From NCBI GenBank assembly GCA_030647575.1, contig JAUSJS010000135.1:1-26314 (forward strand): a stretch of 26,314 bases of DNA, in the 5' to 3' direction. A model generated the notes under the pieces. That model did no database searches and was not told the origin of the DNA. It saw only the letters and a program-made list of their open reading frames with translations. Of the stretch, positions 6,685-15,838 are shown one piece after another (within the stretch, counting starts at the first letter, position 1; each line of letters starts with the position of its first letter). Source of the stretch: Candidatus Limnocylindrales bacterium. GTDB lineage: Bacteria > Chloroflexota > Limnocylindria > Limnocylindrales > CSP1-4. Made by a program: the position numbers and the translations under genes.

Positions 6685-7198
6685 CGCCGAGGGGAATCCG
6701 CCAATGGCGGTGCCACCGCCCGGCGCCATCCTCGGTCAGGAGGTCGATCGCCGAGACGTGGCGCGTGAACGGCAGGGATCGCTTGGCGGCAACGGCAATC
6801 GCATCCAGCGGCGCCTCGCCAGATTCGGCCAGGGTGAGGTGGGGGACGACCTCTAGGTACGCGCCGCCGTACGGCGGATAGTCGGGAAACTGCGCCACGA
6901 TCGAGGCCGTGAGCCGGGCGAACGGGGCGGCCGGCTCGGGCCGCAGGTAGACGACGCCCGGGAATCGGCCCACGTCCGCGAAGCGAACCTCGAATGGCGC
7001 GATGCCACCGGCGATCTCGGCGAGCTCCCAGCGCACGTGCGGCTCCAGCTGGGCGACCGGCAGGAACGGGAAGAGAAGCGTGACGTGGGCCGGCACCCCA
7101 CTGGCGGCAGCGACGTCATGGCGACGCCGGGCCCGCCCCAGCGCCCCGGGCAGGATGACTCTGACGACCACGCCGCTGATCGGCTCTGTTGTGGGCAT
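6674..7198 (-). CDS. 2'-5' RNA ligase / 2H phosphoesterase family protein
   Basis: 174 residues with two HxT motifs, HVTL (H38, T40) and HLTL (H120, T122), spaced as in LigT-like 2H phosphoesterases. Members of this family hydrolyse or form 2'-5' or cyclic phosphodiester bonds in RNA and small nucleotides. The substrate here cannot be told from sequence. The gene is convergent with the mutase gene, and the two 3' ends overlap by 11 bases. It is divergent from the epimerase gene, with only 23 bases between the two starts. It interrupts the propionate module but has no evident metabolic link to it. The start ATG at 7198 gives MPTTEPISGVVVRVILPG, which fits the first strand of the fold. Confidence 0.85.
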   Translation of the reverse strand: MPTTEPISGVVVRVILPGALGRARRRHDVAAASGVPAHVTLLFPFLPVAQLEPHVRWELAEIAGGIAPFEVRFADVGRFPGVVYLRPEPAAPFARLTASIVAQFPDYPPYGGAYLEVVPHLTLAESGEAPLDAIAVAAKRSLPFTRHVSAIDLLTEDGAGRWHRHWRIPLGVRP

Positions 7199-7221
7199 GA
7201 TCGAGAGGGTACGCTGCGCGG

Positions 7222-7701
7222 ATGCCGCTACTGAGGCCCGAATCGCGCGTCCCGGAGGTCGTTCGACGGCTGGGCAAGGTCCACCACCTGGCGCTCATCG
7301 TGAGCTCGATCGACGACGCCCTCGGGCTCTGGCGCGACATGCTCGGACTGGAGCTCGAGACGATCATGGACATCGACTCCGACAGGGTACGGATCGCGTT
7401 CCTGACCGTCGGTGAGTCGAAGATCGAGCTGGTCGAGCCGACCGACGAGGCGACCGGGGTCGCCCGCTTCCTGGCGACGAAAGGGGAAGGCTTTCACCAC
7501 GTCTGCTTCGAGGTGGCGAACCTGGCCGAGACGCTACTCAAGCTGGAGATCGGAGGGCTGGAGCTGATCGACACGGCCCCGCGCCGCGGGGCGGAAGGGC
7601 CGGTCGCGTTCATCCACCCGAGAGCCTGCCACGGCGTCCTGGTCGAGTTGATCGAGGCGCCGGGCGGCCCAGGCTGGGCGGCTCTGGGATACCTGACGTG
7701 A
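7222..7701 (+). CDS. mce: Methylmalonyl-CoA epimerase
   Basis: 159 residues, a vicinal-oxygen-chelate (glyoxalase/bleomycin-resistance fold) protein with two beta-alpha-beta-beta-beta units. It interconverts (S)- and (R)-methylmalonyl-CoA, linking the carboxylase product to the mutase substrate. Visible features are KVHHLALIVSSIDDAL with H22 as the first metal ligand, KIELVEP, GFHHVCFEV with H93, and VLVELIE with E142 as the last ligand. Length and motif spacing match the family, apart from an N-terminal tail of about 16 residues. The ATG at 7222 is six bases after a TACGCT hexamer that could be a -10 element, giving an almost leaderless transcript; there is no clear ribosome binding site. 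The stop codon abuts the stop of the convergent gene at 7702. Confidence 0.93.
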   Translation: MPLLRPESRVPEVVRRLGKVHHLALIVSSIDDALGLWRDMLGLELETIMDIDSDRVRIAFLTVGESKIELVEPTDEATGVARFLATKGEGFHHVCFEVANLAETLLKLEIGGLELIDTAPRRGAEGPVAFIHPRACHGVLVELIEAPGGPGWAALGYLT

Positions 7702-8175
7702 CTACCGGAGCGACCAGGCGAAGAGCACGTCCGGGGCACGATCCGCCGCTCGGCAGAAGGCCACGAGCCGCCCCGTGAGATCGCGGATCCAGGGCTTCTC
7801 GTCGCTTGCCAGGCCGCCCAGCTCCTCCTCCACCAGGTCGATCCAGCGCGACGCGACGGCGCCGACCCGACTCTCCGGAATCCGGGCGACGGCCTTGATC
7901 CAGGTTGGGTCGACGCGCTCGATCGAGCCGGTCTCATCGTCCCGCGGTCCGTCGAGCTCGATCCGGGCATCCAGGAAGTCGCCCGGGCCGTCGCTGCCGA
8001 CGACGCTCCGGGCGGCCTCCGCGAAGAGGTCGAGCCAGGTTGGGTCGAGCCCGCCCCCCAACGCGACGTGGGCCGGAAAGCGAGCGCGGTCGTCGAGCGC
8101 GCCCAGGTCGTTGGTGCCGATAGCGAGCAGGATCTCCCGCGCATCGCCGGCCACCAGATCCATCAAATGGGTCAC
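7702..8175 (-). CDS. Conserved-looking hypothetical protein following a DinB-like gene
   Basis: About 157 residues from a GTG at 8175 whose GTGA overlaps the stop of the DinB-like gene; ATG 8163 is an in-frame alternative. The product is soluble-looking, rich in Asp, Glu, Arg and Ala, with no membrane segment or signal peptide. Segments such as RVDPTWIKAVARIP, RWIDLVEEELG and WIRDLTGRLVAFCRAAD look like amphipathic helices of a real protein, not a shadow frame. The frame stays open well upstream into the DinB-like gene, but that part is low in complexity and is the shadow of the other frame. I do not recognise the family. The start-stop overlap suggests it is translated with the DinB-like protein. 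Confidence 0.7.
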   Translation of the reverse strand: MTHLMDLVAGDAREILLAIGTNDLGALDDRARFPAHVALGGGLDPTWLDLFAEAARSVVGSDGPGDFLDARIELDGPRDDETGSIERVDPTWIKAVARIPESRVGAVASRWIDLVEEELGGLASDEKPWIRDLTGRLVAFCRAADRAPDVLFAWSLR

Positions 8176-8651
8176 GGTTCGCGGCTCACGAGCGCCTCGG
8201 CGTAGTCGAGCAGACCGAGGTCGCCCGGCGAGCGGCCGGCGGTCGTCAGCAGGGCGGCCGCCTCGGAACGATGCTGGGTGCCGTGATTCACCACGTGGGC
8301 CAGCAGCTGCCAGTAGGGCAGTCCGTCGTCGACGAGCTCCATCGACCCATCCTCGAGCGATGCCAGCCAGGCATCGAGAGCCGGCCATTCGTCCAGCCAG
8401 GCAACACGCAGCTCCTCGATCGTCGGAAGCGGTCCGCGCTCCGGCGTCGGCATCTCGGCGCTCCCGGACAGGCTGTGACGCCAGCGCTGGTGCGCCCCGA
8501 GCGCGTGGACCAGGATTCCCCCGAGTCCGCGCTCACCGATGACGTCCGGCGACGACCAGGTCTCGTCGTCGACGCCGACCGCCGTGTCGAGCACCCTCGC
8601 CGTCGCCCAACGGTCATAGCCGAACAGGAACTGGATGTCCGCGAGCCGCAT
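8172..8651 (-). CDS. DinB-like four-helix metalloprotein
   Basis: 159 residues of the DinB/YfiT-like fold, a four-helix bundle with a three-histidine metal site. The triad is visible as H49 in ILVHALGAHQRW, and H123 and H127 in HVVNHGTQHRSE. The final helix RSEAAALLTTAG followed by LGLLDY is also typical. Family members include thiol-dependent transferases and many proteins of unknown role, so no specific reaction can be assigned. The start ATG at 8651 lies 9 bases after the sucD stop, so the gene is probably co-transcribed with sucCD. Its stop overlaps the next start as GTGA. Confidence 0.85.
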   Translation of the reverse strand: MRLADIQFLFGYDRWATARVLDTAVGVDDETWSSPDVIGERGLGGILVHALGAHQRWRHSLSGSAEMPTPERGPLPTIEELRVAWLDEWPALDAWLASLEDGSMELVDDGLPYWQLLAHVVNHGTQHRSEAAALLTTAGRSPGDLGLLDYAEALVSREP

Positions 8652-8660
8652 GGCCTGCCC

Positions 8661-9541
8661 CTACCCGCGATAGCCCGCGTCGCGCAGGAGCGTGGGGAGC
8701 TCGAGCGGCGAGTCGGCGACCCGGAAGCCGGCCGCCTCGAGGGCGGCGACCTTGGAGGCCGCGGTGCCGGCGCCGCCCGAGATGATCGCGCCGGCATGAC
8801 CCATCCGCTTGCCCTCGGGTGCCGTCCGCCCGGCAATGAACGCGACCTTGGGAATGTCGCGGAGATGCTCCGCGGCCCAGGCCGCGGCGGTTTCCTCGGC
8901 CGCCCCACCGATCTCGCCGATCAGGACGATCGCCTCGGTCCCCGTGTCCTCGGCGAAGAGTTGGAGGACGTCAAGGAAGGTCGTTCCGATGATCGGGTCG
9001 CCACCGATGCCGATGCATGTCGACTGACCGAGCCCGGCGTCGGTCATCGCCTGGACGGCCTCGTAGGTCAGGGTTCCCGAGCGGCTGACCACACCGACCC
9101 GACCCTCGCGGTGGATCGATCCCGGGATGATCCCGACCTTGGCCGAGCCGGGCGACGTCGCGCCCGGACAGTTGGGACCGATCAGCCGGGCACCGGCGCG
9201 CCGAACCACTTCCACGACGGGGACCATGTCTAATGCCGGAATCCCCTCGGTGATGCAGAAGATCGTGGCGATGCCGGCCGCCGCCGCTTCCATTACCGCG
9301 TCGGGGGCACCACCAGCCGGCACGAAGATGCACGACGTGTTCGCGCCGGTCTCTCGGACGGCCTCCGCGACAGTATCGAAGACGGGAACGAAGCCGTCTA
9401 ACGCGGTCTGGCCGCCCTTGCCGGGCGTCACCCCGGCCACGACCGCCGTCCCGTAGTCGCGCATCTGTCGGCTGTGGAACTCGCCCTCGCGCCCGGTGAT
9501 TCCCTGGACCACGAGTCGGGTCTCGGGTCCGACCAGGATGC

Positions 9542-9545
<4 letters not shown>
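8661..9545 (-). CDS. sucD: Succinyl-CoA synthetase (succinate-CoA ligase) alpha subunit
   Basis: 294 residues, standard length. With SucC it interconverts succinyl-CoA plus ADP/GDP and phosphate with succinate, CoA and ATP/GTP. The CoA-binding Rossmann domain is at the N-terminus (VQGITGREGEFHSRQM). The ligase domain has LIGPNCPGATSPG, SRSGTLTYEA, GIGGDPIIGT and LIGEIGG. The phosphorylated histidine is H250 in GKRMGHAGAIISGGAGTA. The start codon is GTG at 9545, overlapping the sucC stop as GTGA. In this window it provides the step after methylmalonyl-CoA mutase. Confidence 0.96.
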
Positions 9546-10717
<1,172 letters not shown>

Positions 10718-10845
10718 GGGCGGAGACAGCTCCAGCGTTCGGGGGGAAGCGGGATGCCGATGGTACCGCGTCGCGTCGCCCGCGGGACGATTTCGGAACG
10801 AAGCGCGACCCTCGCCTCGCCCGGCGAGGTGTGGCGGAACGCGGC

Positions 10846-10851
10846 TACAAT
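10846..10851 (+). promoter_or_regulatory. Putative -10 element for a near-leaderless isocitrate dehydrogenase transcript
   Basis: TACAAT matches the -10 consensus at five of six positions and ends only 7 bases before the ATG at 10859. Transcription would therefore start at or within a base or two of the start codon. No Shine-Dalgarno sequence precedes this ATG, which fits a leaderless message. No convincing -35 is visible. Confidence 0.5.
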
Positions 10852-10858
10852 CGGCCGT

Positions 10859-11881
10859 ATGGCCCACCGTGTCACCCTGATCCCCGGCGACGGCATCGGA
10901 CCGGAGCTGGCGGAGGCGACCTGCCGCGTGCTCGACGCCACCGGCGTCGACTTCGAGTGGGAGTCCGTGGAGGCCGGTGAGGCGGCGATCGAGCAGTACG
11001 GCACGCCGCTCCCGGACCACGTCCTCGAATCCGTCAAGCGCAACAAGGTCGCCCTCAAGGGGCCGATCACCACCCCGGTTGGTTCGGGCTTCCGGAGCGT
11101 CAACGTGTCGCTCCGACAGGCCCTGGACCTCTACGCGAACCTGCGGCCGGCTCGCTCGATGAAGGGCCTCGAGACCCGCTACGAGAACGTCGATCTCATC
11201 ATCGTCCGCGAGAACACCGAGGACCTCTACGCCGGTATCGAGCACATGGTCGGCCGCGATGCCGCCGAGAGCATCAAGATCATCACCCGCTATGCGTCGG
11301 AGCGGATTGCCCGGTTCGCCTTCGACTACGCGGTCGCCAACGGTCGGCGCAAGGTCACGGCCGTCCACAAGGCCAACATCATGAAGCTGTCGGACGGTCT
11401 CTTCCTAGAGAGCTGCCGGACGGTCGCCGCGGACTACGACGGCCGGATCGAGTTCGAGGACCGCATCGTCGACAACATGTGCATGCAGCTCGTCCAGAAG
11501 CCGGAGCTGTATGACGTCCTGGTGCTGCCGAACCTGTACGGCGACATCGTGAGCGACCTGGCGGCCGGGCTGGTCGGGGGCCTCGGCGTCGCACCGGGCG
11601 CGAACATCGGCACGGAGGCCGCCGTCTTCGAGCCCGTTCATGGATCCGCCCCCAAGTACGCCGGGCTGGACAAGGCGAACCCGACCGCGATGATCCTGTC
11701 CGGGGCGCTCATGCTCCGCCACCTGGGCTACCCGGACGAGGCGACCCGCCTCGAGATGGCCGTCCGCGACGTCATCGCGGAGGCGACGACGATCACCTAC
11801 GACCTCGGCGGGACGGCCGGAACGGCGGCCTTCGCGGACGCCATCATCGACCGCCTGACCGCGGCGCCGGCGGTCCGATGA
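10859..11881 (+). CDS. Isocitrate dehydrogenase (isocitrate/isopropylmalate dehydrogenase family)
   Basis: 340 residues. It oxidatively decarboxylates isocitrate to 2-oxoglutarate. Substrate residues follow the isocitrate pattern: S80, N82, R86, R96 in FRSVNVSLRQALDLYANLRP, then Y126 in RENTEDLYAGIEH, K171 in VHKANIMK, and metal-binding D205, D229, D233. The length and the ENTEDLYAGIE block resemble short NAD-type enzymes related to mitochondrial IDH3. However, the cofactor loop reads HGSAPKYAGLDKANP. Lys266-Tyr267 match the NADP-selecting Lys-Tyr of E. coli enzyme, while Ala273 is NAD-like, so cofactor choice is uncertain. Isopropylmalate or homoisocitrate dehydrogenase is less likely given the TCA neighbours. 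The ATG at 10859 was chosen because the conserved GDGIGPE motif follows at once; the open frame far upstream is antisense to sucC. The stop overlaps the next ATG (ATGA). Confidence 0.9.
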   Translation: MAHRVTLIPGDGIGPELAEATCRVLDATGVDFEWESVEAGEAAIEQYGTPLPDHVLESVKRNKVALKGPITTPVGSGFRSVNVSLRQALDLYANLRPARSMKGLETRYENVDLIIVRENTEDLYAGIEHMVGRDAAESIKIITRYASERIARFAFDYAVANGRRKVTAVHKANIMKLSDGLFLESCRTVAADYDGRIEFEDRIVDNMCMQLVQKPELYDVLVLPNLYGDIVSDLAAGLVGGLGVAPGANIGTEAAVFEPVHGSAPKYAGLDKANPTAMILSGALMLRHLGYPDEATRLEMAVRDVIAEATTITYDLGGTAGTAAFADAIIDRLTAAPAVR

Positions 11882-12684
11882 CCGGGATACCAGCCAGCCT
11901 CGGTCTTCCCCGCAAGCCGCCCGGGACCGCTCGCCAGGGCCTGGGCGCCACCGGCCGCCTCGACGACTGGGCGCTCGCCCCGGCCGTCCAGGCCATCCTC
12001 TTCACGGTCTGCGCGACCTACCTGTTCGTCAGCGGCATCCTGTTCACCCCCTTGCTCGGAACGCCGTACGAGGTCGATGGCTACTTGTCGCCGCTCTTCT
12101 CGCCGCTGTTCAGGCCCGACTGGCTGCCGACCTGGATCAGCCCGGGCCTGTTCATCCTGTGGGTCCCGCTCGGATTCCGGGCGACTTGCTACTACTACCG
12201 GAAGGCCTACTACCGGTTCTACTTCGCGGATCCACCGGGCTGTGCTGTCGGCGAGCCCTCGCTTCACAAGCGCTATGCGATGGAGACCCGGTTCCCGTTC
12301 ATCCTGCAGAACCTCCATCGCCTCTTTCTCTACCTGGCATTCATTCCACTCTTCTTCCTGTGGATCGATGCCGGCGTGTCGGTGGTCCACGACGGCCAGG
12401 TGCGACTCGGTCTCGGGGGCGCGATCCTGTTCGTCAACGCGTTCCTGCTGACGGGCTACTCGTTGTCCTGCCATTCACTCCGCCATATCGTCGGCGGGCA
12501 ACTCGACTGCTTCTCGTGCTCGCGTCGAACCAGGGTCCGTTACACCCTCTGGCAGCGATTGACCTCGCTGAATCTCCACCACATGGCGTGGGCCTGGGCG
12601 AGCCTGATCGTCGTCACGCTCGCCGACGTCTACATACGGCTCCTCGCGATCGGTGCCATCGCTGATCCTGCGATCCGCTTCTAG
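11878..12684 (+). CDS. Succinate dehydrogenase membrane anchor subunit
   Basis: 268 residues with five predicted membrane helices at about 36-57, 84-101, 146-164, 177-196 and 237-259. It sits directly before the flavoprotein and iron-sulfur genes, so it is the membrane anchor and quinone/haem-carrying subunit. Size and five-helix layout resemble the single long anchor of mycobacterial Sdh1-type enzymes, not the SdhC/SdhD pair. Candidate haem-ligand histidines are H147, H199, H203, H234 and H235. An unusual CFSC pair (C211, C214) lies in a polar loop after LRHIVGGQLD. The ATG overlaps the stop of isocitrate dehydrogenase (ATGA), tying the two functions into one operon. Confidence 0.82.
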   Translation: MTGIPASLGLPRKPPGTARQGLGATGRLDDWALAPAVQAILFTVCATYLFVSGILFTPLLGTPYEVDGYLSPLFSPLFRPDWLPTWISPGLFILWVPLGFRATCYYYRKAYYRFYFADPPGCAVGEPSLHKRYAMETRFPFILQNLHRLFLYLAFIPLFFLWIDAGVSVVHDGQVRLGLGGAILFVNAFLLTGYSLSCHSLRHIVGGQLDCFSCSRRTRVRYTLWQRLTSLNLHHMAWAWASLIVVTLADVYIRLLAIGAIADPAIRF

Positions 12685-12698
12685 GCTCCCGAATCAAG

Positions 12699-14522
12699 AT
12701 GCCCGATCTGACCAACCTCGAGACCCACGCCCACGACGTCCTCGTGATCGGCGCCGGCGGCGCCGGCCTGCGCGCCGCGATCGAGGCGAAAGCCTTCGGT
12801 GCCGACGTCGGTCTCGTCTGCAAGTCGCTCCTCGGCAAGGCCCACACGGTGATGGCCGAGGGCGGCGTGGCTGCCGCCCTGGGCCACGTCGCGCCGGAGG
12901 ACACCTGGCAGGTCCACTTCCGCGACACGATGGTCGGCGGCAAGTACCTCGGCAACCCGCGGATGGCCGAGCTCCACGCCAAGGAGGCGCCGGACCGGGT
13001 CCGCGAGCTCGAGGCCTGGGGCGCGGTGTTCGATCGGACGCCCGACGGGCGGATCCTCCAACGGCCCTTCGGGGGCCACTCCTATTCGCGCCTGGCCCAC
13101 GTCGGCGACCGGACCGGCCTCGAGATGATCCGGACCCTCCAGGACCGGGCGGTGGCGCTCGGCATCCAGGTCTACATGGAATGCACGATCACCCAGCTGA
13201 TCAGCGGCGCGGATGGCGTTCGCGGAGGGTTCGGCTATTGGCGGACGACGGGGCGGCCCGTCGCGTTCGCCGCCAAAGCGATCGTGCTGGCCACCGGCGG
13301 GACCGGCCGGGCCTACGAGGTCACCTCGAATTCGTGGGAATACAGCGGCGACGGTCAGGCCTTGGCCTACGAGGCGGGCGCCGAGCTGATCGACATGGAG
13401 TTCGTCCAGTTCCACCCGACCGGCATGGTCTGGCCTCCGGGTGTCCGTGGGCTCCTCGTTACCGAAGCGGTTCGCGGCGAGGGCGGCATCCTGCGCAACG
13501 CCAAAGGCGAACGCTTCATGTGGAAATACCTGCCAGACGAGCGCCGGGCTGAATACGCGGAGACCGACGAAGAGGCCGCGCGCTGGGTGACCGCCCTCTC
13601 GCAGGGTCACGAGACGGACGCCCGCCGTCCACCCGAGCTGTCGACCCGCGACAACGTCGCCCGGGCCATCTACACCGAGGTGAAGGAGGGGCGAGGCACG
13701 CAACACGGTGGGGTCTTCCTCGATATCAGCTACCTGCCGGCCGAGACGGTCCGGCGGAAGCTGCCATCGATGTACGAGCAGTTCAAGGAGCTGGCCGACG
13801 TCGACATCACCCGTGGCCCGATGGAGGTCGGCCCGACCACCCATTACGCCATGGGCGGCATCCGCGTCGGCGCCGAGACTGGCGCGACGACCGTCCCGGG
13901 CCTCTTCGCCGCGGGCGAGGTCGCGGCCGGGTTGCACGGGGCGAATCGCCTGGGTGGCAACTCCCTGTCCGACCTGCTCGTGTTCGGGGCCCGAGCCGGC
14001 GCCGCAGCCGCGCGCCAAGCGTCGAGCAAGGATGCGCAGCCGTATCTCGATCCCGTTCAGCTCCAGGGCGCGAACGGGGCGCTGGCAGCGCCGCTCGAGC
14101 GTCCCGAGGGCGAGGATCCCTACGCCATCCAGCGCGACCTGCAGGAGATGATGCAGCGCCTGGTCGGGATCTTCCGGGTCGAGGCCGACCTCGACGAGGC
14201 GATTCGCCAGCTGGCCGAGCTGCGCAGGCGCTGGCAGGTCGTCAAGGCGACCGGTGGTCGAGCCTACAATCCAGGCTGGAACCTGGTCTTCGAGCTCGGC
14301 AACTCGCTGACCGTGTCCGAGGCGATCGCCCGAAGCGCGCGCCAGCGCACCGAGAGCCGCGGCGCGCACAGCCGCCTCGATTACCCGGCCAGCGACGACG
14401 CGACCTGGAACGGCCTCAACAGCGTGGTTACCAGGGCCGCCGACGGCACGATGTCGGTCAGCGCAACGCCGCTCCCACAGATGTCGGACGAGCTGCGCAG
14501 CCTGCTCGGCGGCGAGCATTAG
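12699..14522 (+). CDS. sdhA: Succinate dehydrogenase/fumarate reductase flavoprotein subunit
   Basis: 607 residues, normal for the family. This subunit carries covalent FAD and the dicarboxylate site, oxidising succinate to fumarate or the reverse. Motifs are the dinucleotide-binding VIGAGGAGLRAAIEA (about 16-30), the flavinylation region KAHTVMAEGG with H49 as the FAD-linked histidine, the active-site VQFHPTGM, the catalytic Arg in TEAVRGEGGILRN (R259), and the FAD contact GLFAAGEVAAGLHGANRLGG. The C-terminal helical domain is complete. It begins 14 bases after the anchor gene and is followed 13 bases later by the iron-sulfur gene. Sequence alone does not settle the direction of the reaction; the neighbouring TCA genes favour succinate oxidation. 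Confidence 0.95.
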   Translation: MPDLTNLETHAHDVLVIGAGGAGLRAAIEAKAFGADVGLVCKSLLGKAHTVMAEGGVAAALGHVAPEDTWQVHFRDTMVGGKYLGNPRMAELHAKEAPDRVRELEAWGAVFDRTPDGRILQRPFGGHSYSRLAHVGDRTGLEMIRTLQDRAVALGIQVYMECTITQLISGADGVRGGFGYWRTTGRPVAFAAKAIVLATGGTGRAYEVTSNSWEYSGDGQALAYEAGAELIDMEFVQFHPTGMVWPPGVRGLLVTEAVRGEGGILRNAKGERFMWKYLPDERRAEYAETDEEAARWVTALSQGHETDARRPPELSTRDNVARAIYTEVKEGRGTQHGGVFLDISYLPAETVRRKLPSMYEQFKELADVDITRGPMEVGPTTHYAMGGIRVGAETGATTVPGLFAAGEVAAGLHGANRLGGNSLSDLLVFGARAGAAAARQASSKDAQPYLDPVQLQGANGALAAPLERPEGEDPYAIQRDLQEMMQRLVGIFRVEADLDEAIRQLAELRRRWQVVKATGGRAYNPGWNLVFELGNSLTVSEAIARSARQRTESRGAHSRLDYPASDDATWNGLNSVVTRAADGTMSVSATPLPQMSDELRSLLGGEH

Positions 14523-14535
14523 GACGGAGTGAGCG

Positions 14536-15354
14536 ATGCCCGACGCGCACCTCAGGGTCTTCCGCGGCGACTCCTCGACCGAAGGCCGCTTCGAAGAATT
14601 CGACGTCCCCGTCGAAGAGGGAATGGTCGTGCTCGACGCGCTGCACTGGATCCAGGGTCACGCGGCCCCGGACCTGGCTGTGCGCTGGAATTGCAAGGCC
14701 GCCAAGTGCGGGTCGTGCAGCGCCGAGGTCGATGGCCGGCCGCACCTGATGTGCAAGACGCGGCTCTCCGACTTCGACCTGGAGCAAACGATCACCGTCG
14801 AGCCGATGCGCGCCTTCCCGCTCATCCGGGACCTCGTCACGGACGTCTCGTGGAACTACGAGGTTAACAAGACGATCCAGCCGTTCACGCCGCCCACCGA
14901 CGTCCCGCAGGAGGACTGGCGTTGGCAGCAGGAGGACATCGAGCGGGTCCAGGAATACCGCAAGTGCATCGAGTGCTTCCTGTGCCAGGACGTCTGCCAC
15001 GTGCTGCGCAACCACGAGACGGAGCGCCCATTCATGGGCCCGCGCTACCTGGTTCGGGCGGCCGGCCTCGAGATGCACCCGATCGATCAGGCCGACCGGC
15101 GGGAATACCTCAAGGACAGCGGCGGGATCGGCTTCTGCAACATCACCAAATGCTGCACCGAGGTCTGCCCGGAGCACATCAAGATCACCGACAACGCGAT
15201 CATCCCGCTCAAGGAACGGGTCGCCGACGCCTACTACGATCCGATCGGGTGGGCCTGGCGCAAGCTGCGCGGTGGCGACGCCGAATCCGGCGCGAGGGCG
15301 GAGCTGCCGGTGCTCCAGGGAAACCCGCCGCAGACCGACGAGGCTCCGGATTGA
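14536..15354 (+). CDS. sdhB: Succinate dehydrogenase/fumarate reductase iron-sulfur subunit
   Basis: 272 residues. It passes electrons from FAD to the quinone site through three clusters. The [2Fe-2S] ligands are C53, C58, C61 and C73 (CKAAKCGSC then LMC). The [4Fe-4S] region is C144, C147, C150, C154 (CIECFLCQDVC), followed by the second cluster region C201, C206/C207 and C211 (CNITKCCTEVC, then PEH). The N-terminal plant-type ferredoxin fold and C-terminal helical ferredoxin fold are both complete. About 30 C-terminal residues are a variable tail. GGAGTGAGCG precedes the ATG at 14536 and probably holds the ribosome binding site. Gene order anchor-flavoprotein-iron-sulfur matches Sdh1-type operons. 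Confidence 0.95.
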   Translation: MPDAHLRVFRGDSSTEGRFEEFDVPVEEGMVVLDALHWIQGHAAPDLAVRWNCKAAKCGSCSAEVDGRPHLMCKTRLSDFDLEQTITVEPMRAFPLIRDLVTDVSWNYEVNKTIQPFTPPTDVPQEDWRWQQEDIERVQEYRKCIECFLCQDVCHVLRNHETERPFMGPRYLVRAAGLEMHPIDQADRREYLKDSGGIGFCNITKCCTEVCPEHIKITDNAIIPLKERVADAYYDPIGWAWRKLRGGDAESGARAELPVLQGNPPQTDEAPD

Positions 15355-15370
15355 CCTTCCCGGCTCGATC

Positions 15371-15838
15371 GTGAGCTCGGGTTTCCTCATTCGAACCGAT
15401 GGCGCGGCGCGCGGCAATCCCGGACCGGCGTCCCTTGGGGCCGCGCTGTACAACCTCGCCCGGCCAGACGCCCGCGACCACCGAGCGCAACCTGACGCCT
15501 CCATCTCCGAGTACCTCGGGGTTCAGACCAACAACGTCGCGGAGTACACCGGGACCCTGCGAGCGCTTGAGCTGGCGCGCGAGCTTGGCGCCCGCGAGAC
15601 CGACTTGTTGCTCGACTCCAAGCTGATCGTCGAGCAGCTGGCCGGTCGCTGGCGGGTCAAGGACGCCAAGCTGATCCCCCTCTGGGCGGCCTGCCGGCAG
15701 ATCCTGGGTGGGTTCGATCGCTGGAGCGCCACCCACGTGCCACGCGCCCAGAACTCGGTCGCCGACGCGCTGGCCAACGAGGCGATCGATCGAGCCCAGG
15801 CCGGCGGGCCCGCCTCGGTTGTGGTGCGGCCGGGATGA
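15371..15838 (+). CDS. Ribonuclease HI family protein
   Basis: 155 residues. RNase H enzymes cut the RNA strand of RNA-DNA hybrids using two metal ions. All four catalytic acids are visible: D10 (RTDGAARGNPGP), E58 (NNVAEYTG), D82 (LLLDSKLI) and D132 (NSVADALAN). The shape, with H122 in THVPRAQN shortly before the last Asp, resembles the short archaeal/Bacillus YpdQ-like branch more than E. coli RnhA. The GTG at 15371 is the only sensible in-frame start near the first strand, but no clear ribosome binding site precedes it. The frame is open further upstream inside sdhB; that part is a shadow. The gene lies 16 bases after sdhB and overlaps the next gene (ATGA), so it may be co-transcribed with the dehydrogenase operon. 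Confidence 0.87.
   Translation: MSSGFLIRTDGAARGNPGPASLGAALYNLARPDARDHRAQPDASISEYLGVQTNNVAEYTGTLRALELARELGARETDLLLDSKLIVEQLAGRWRVKDAKLIPLWAACRQILGGFDRWSATHVPRAQNSVADALANEAIDRAQAGGPASVVVRPG

Noticed and set aside
4786..6729. 647-codon minus-strand frame opposite the mutase
   Set aside because: Fully antisense to a conserved gene, low complexity, no domain.
12681..14519. 612-codon minus-strand frame opposite sdhA
   Set aside because: Shadow of a well-conserved flavoprotein gene.
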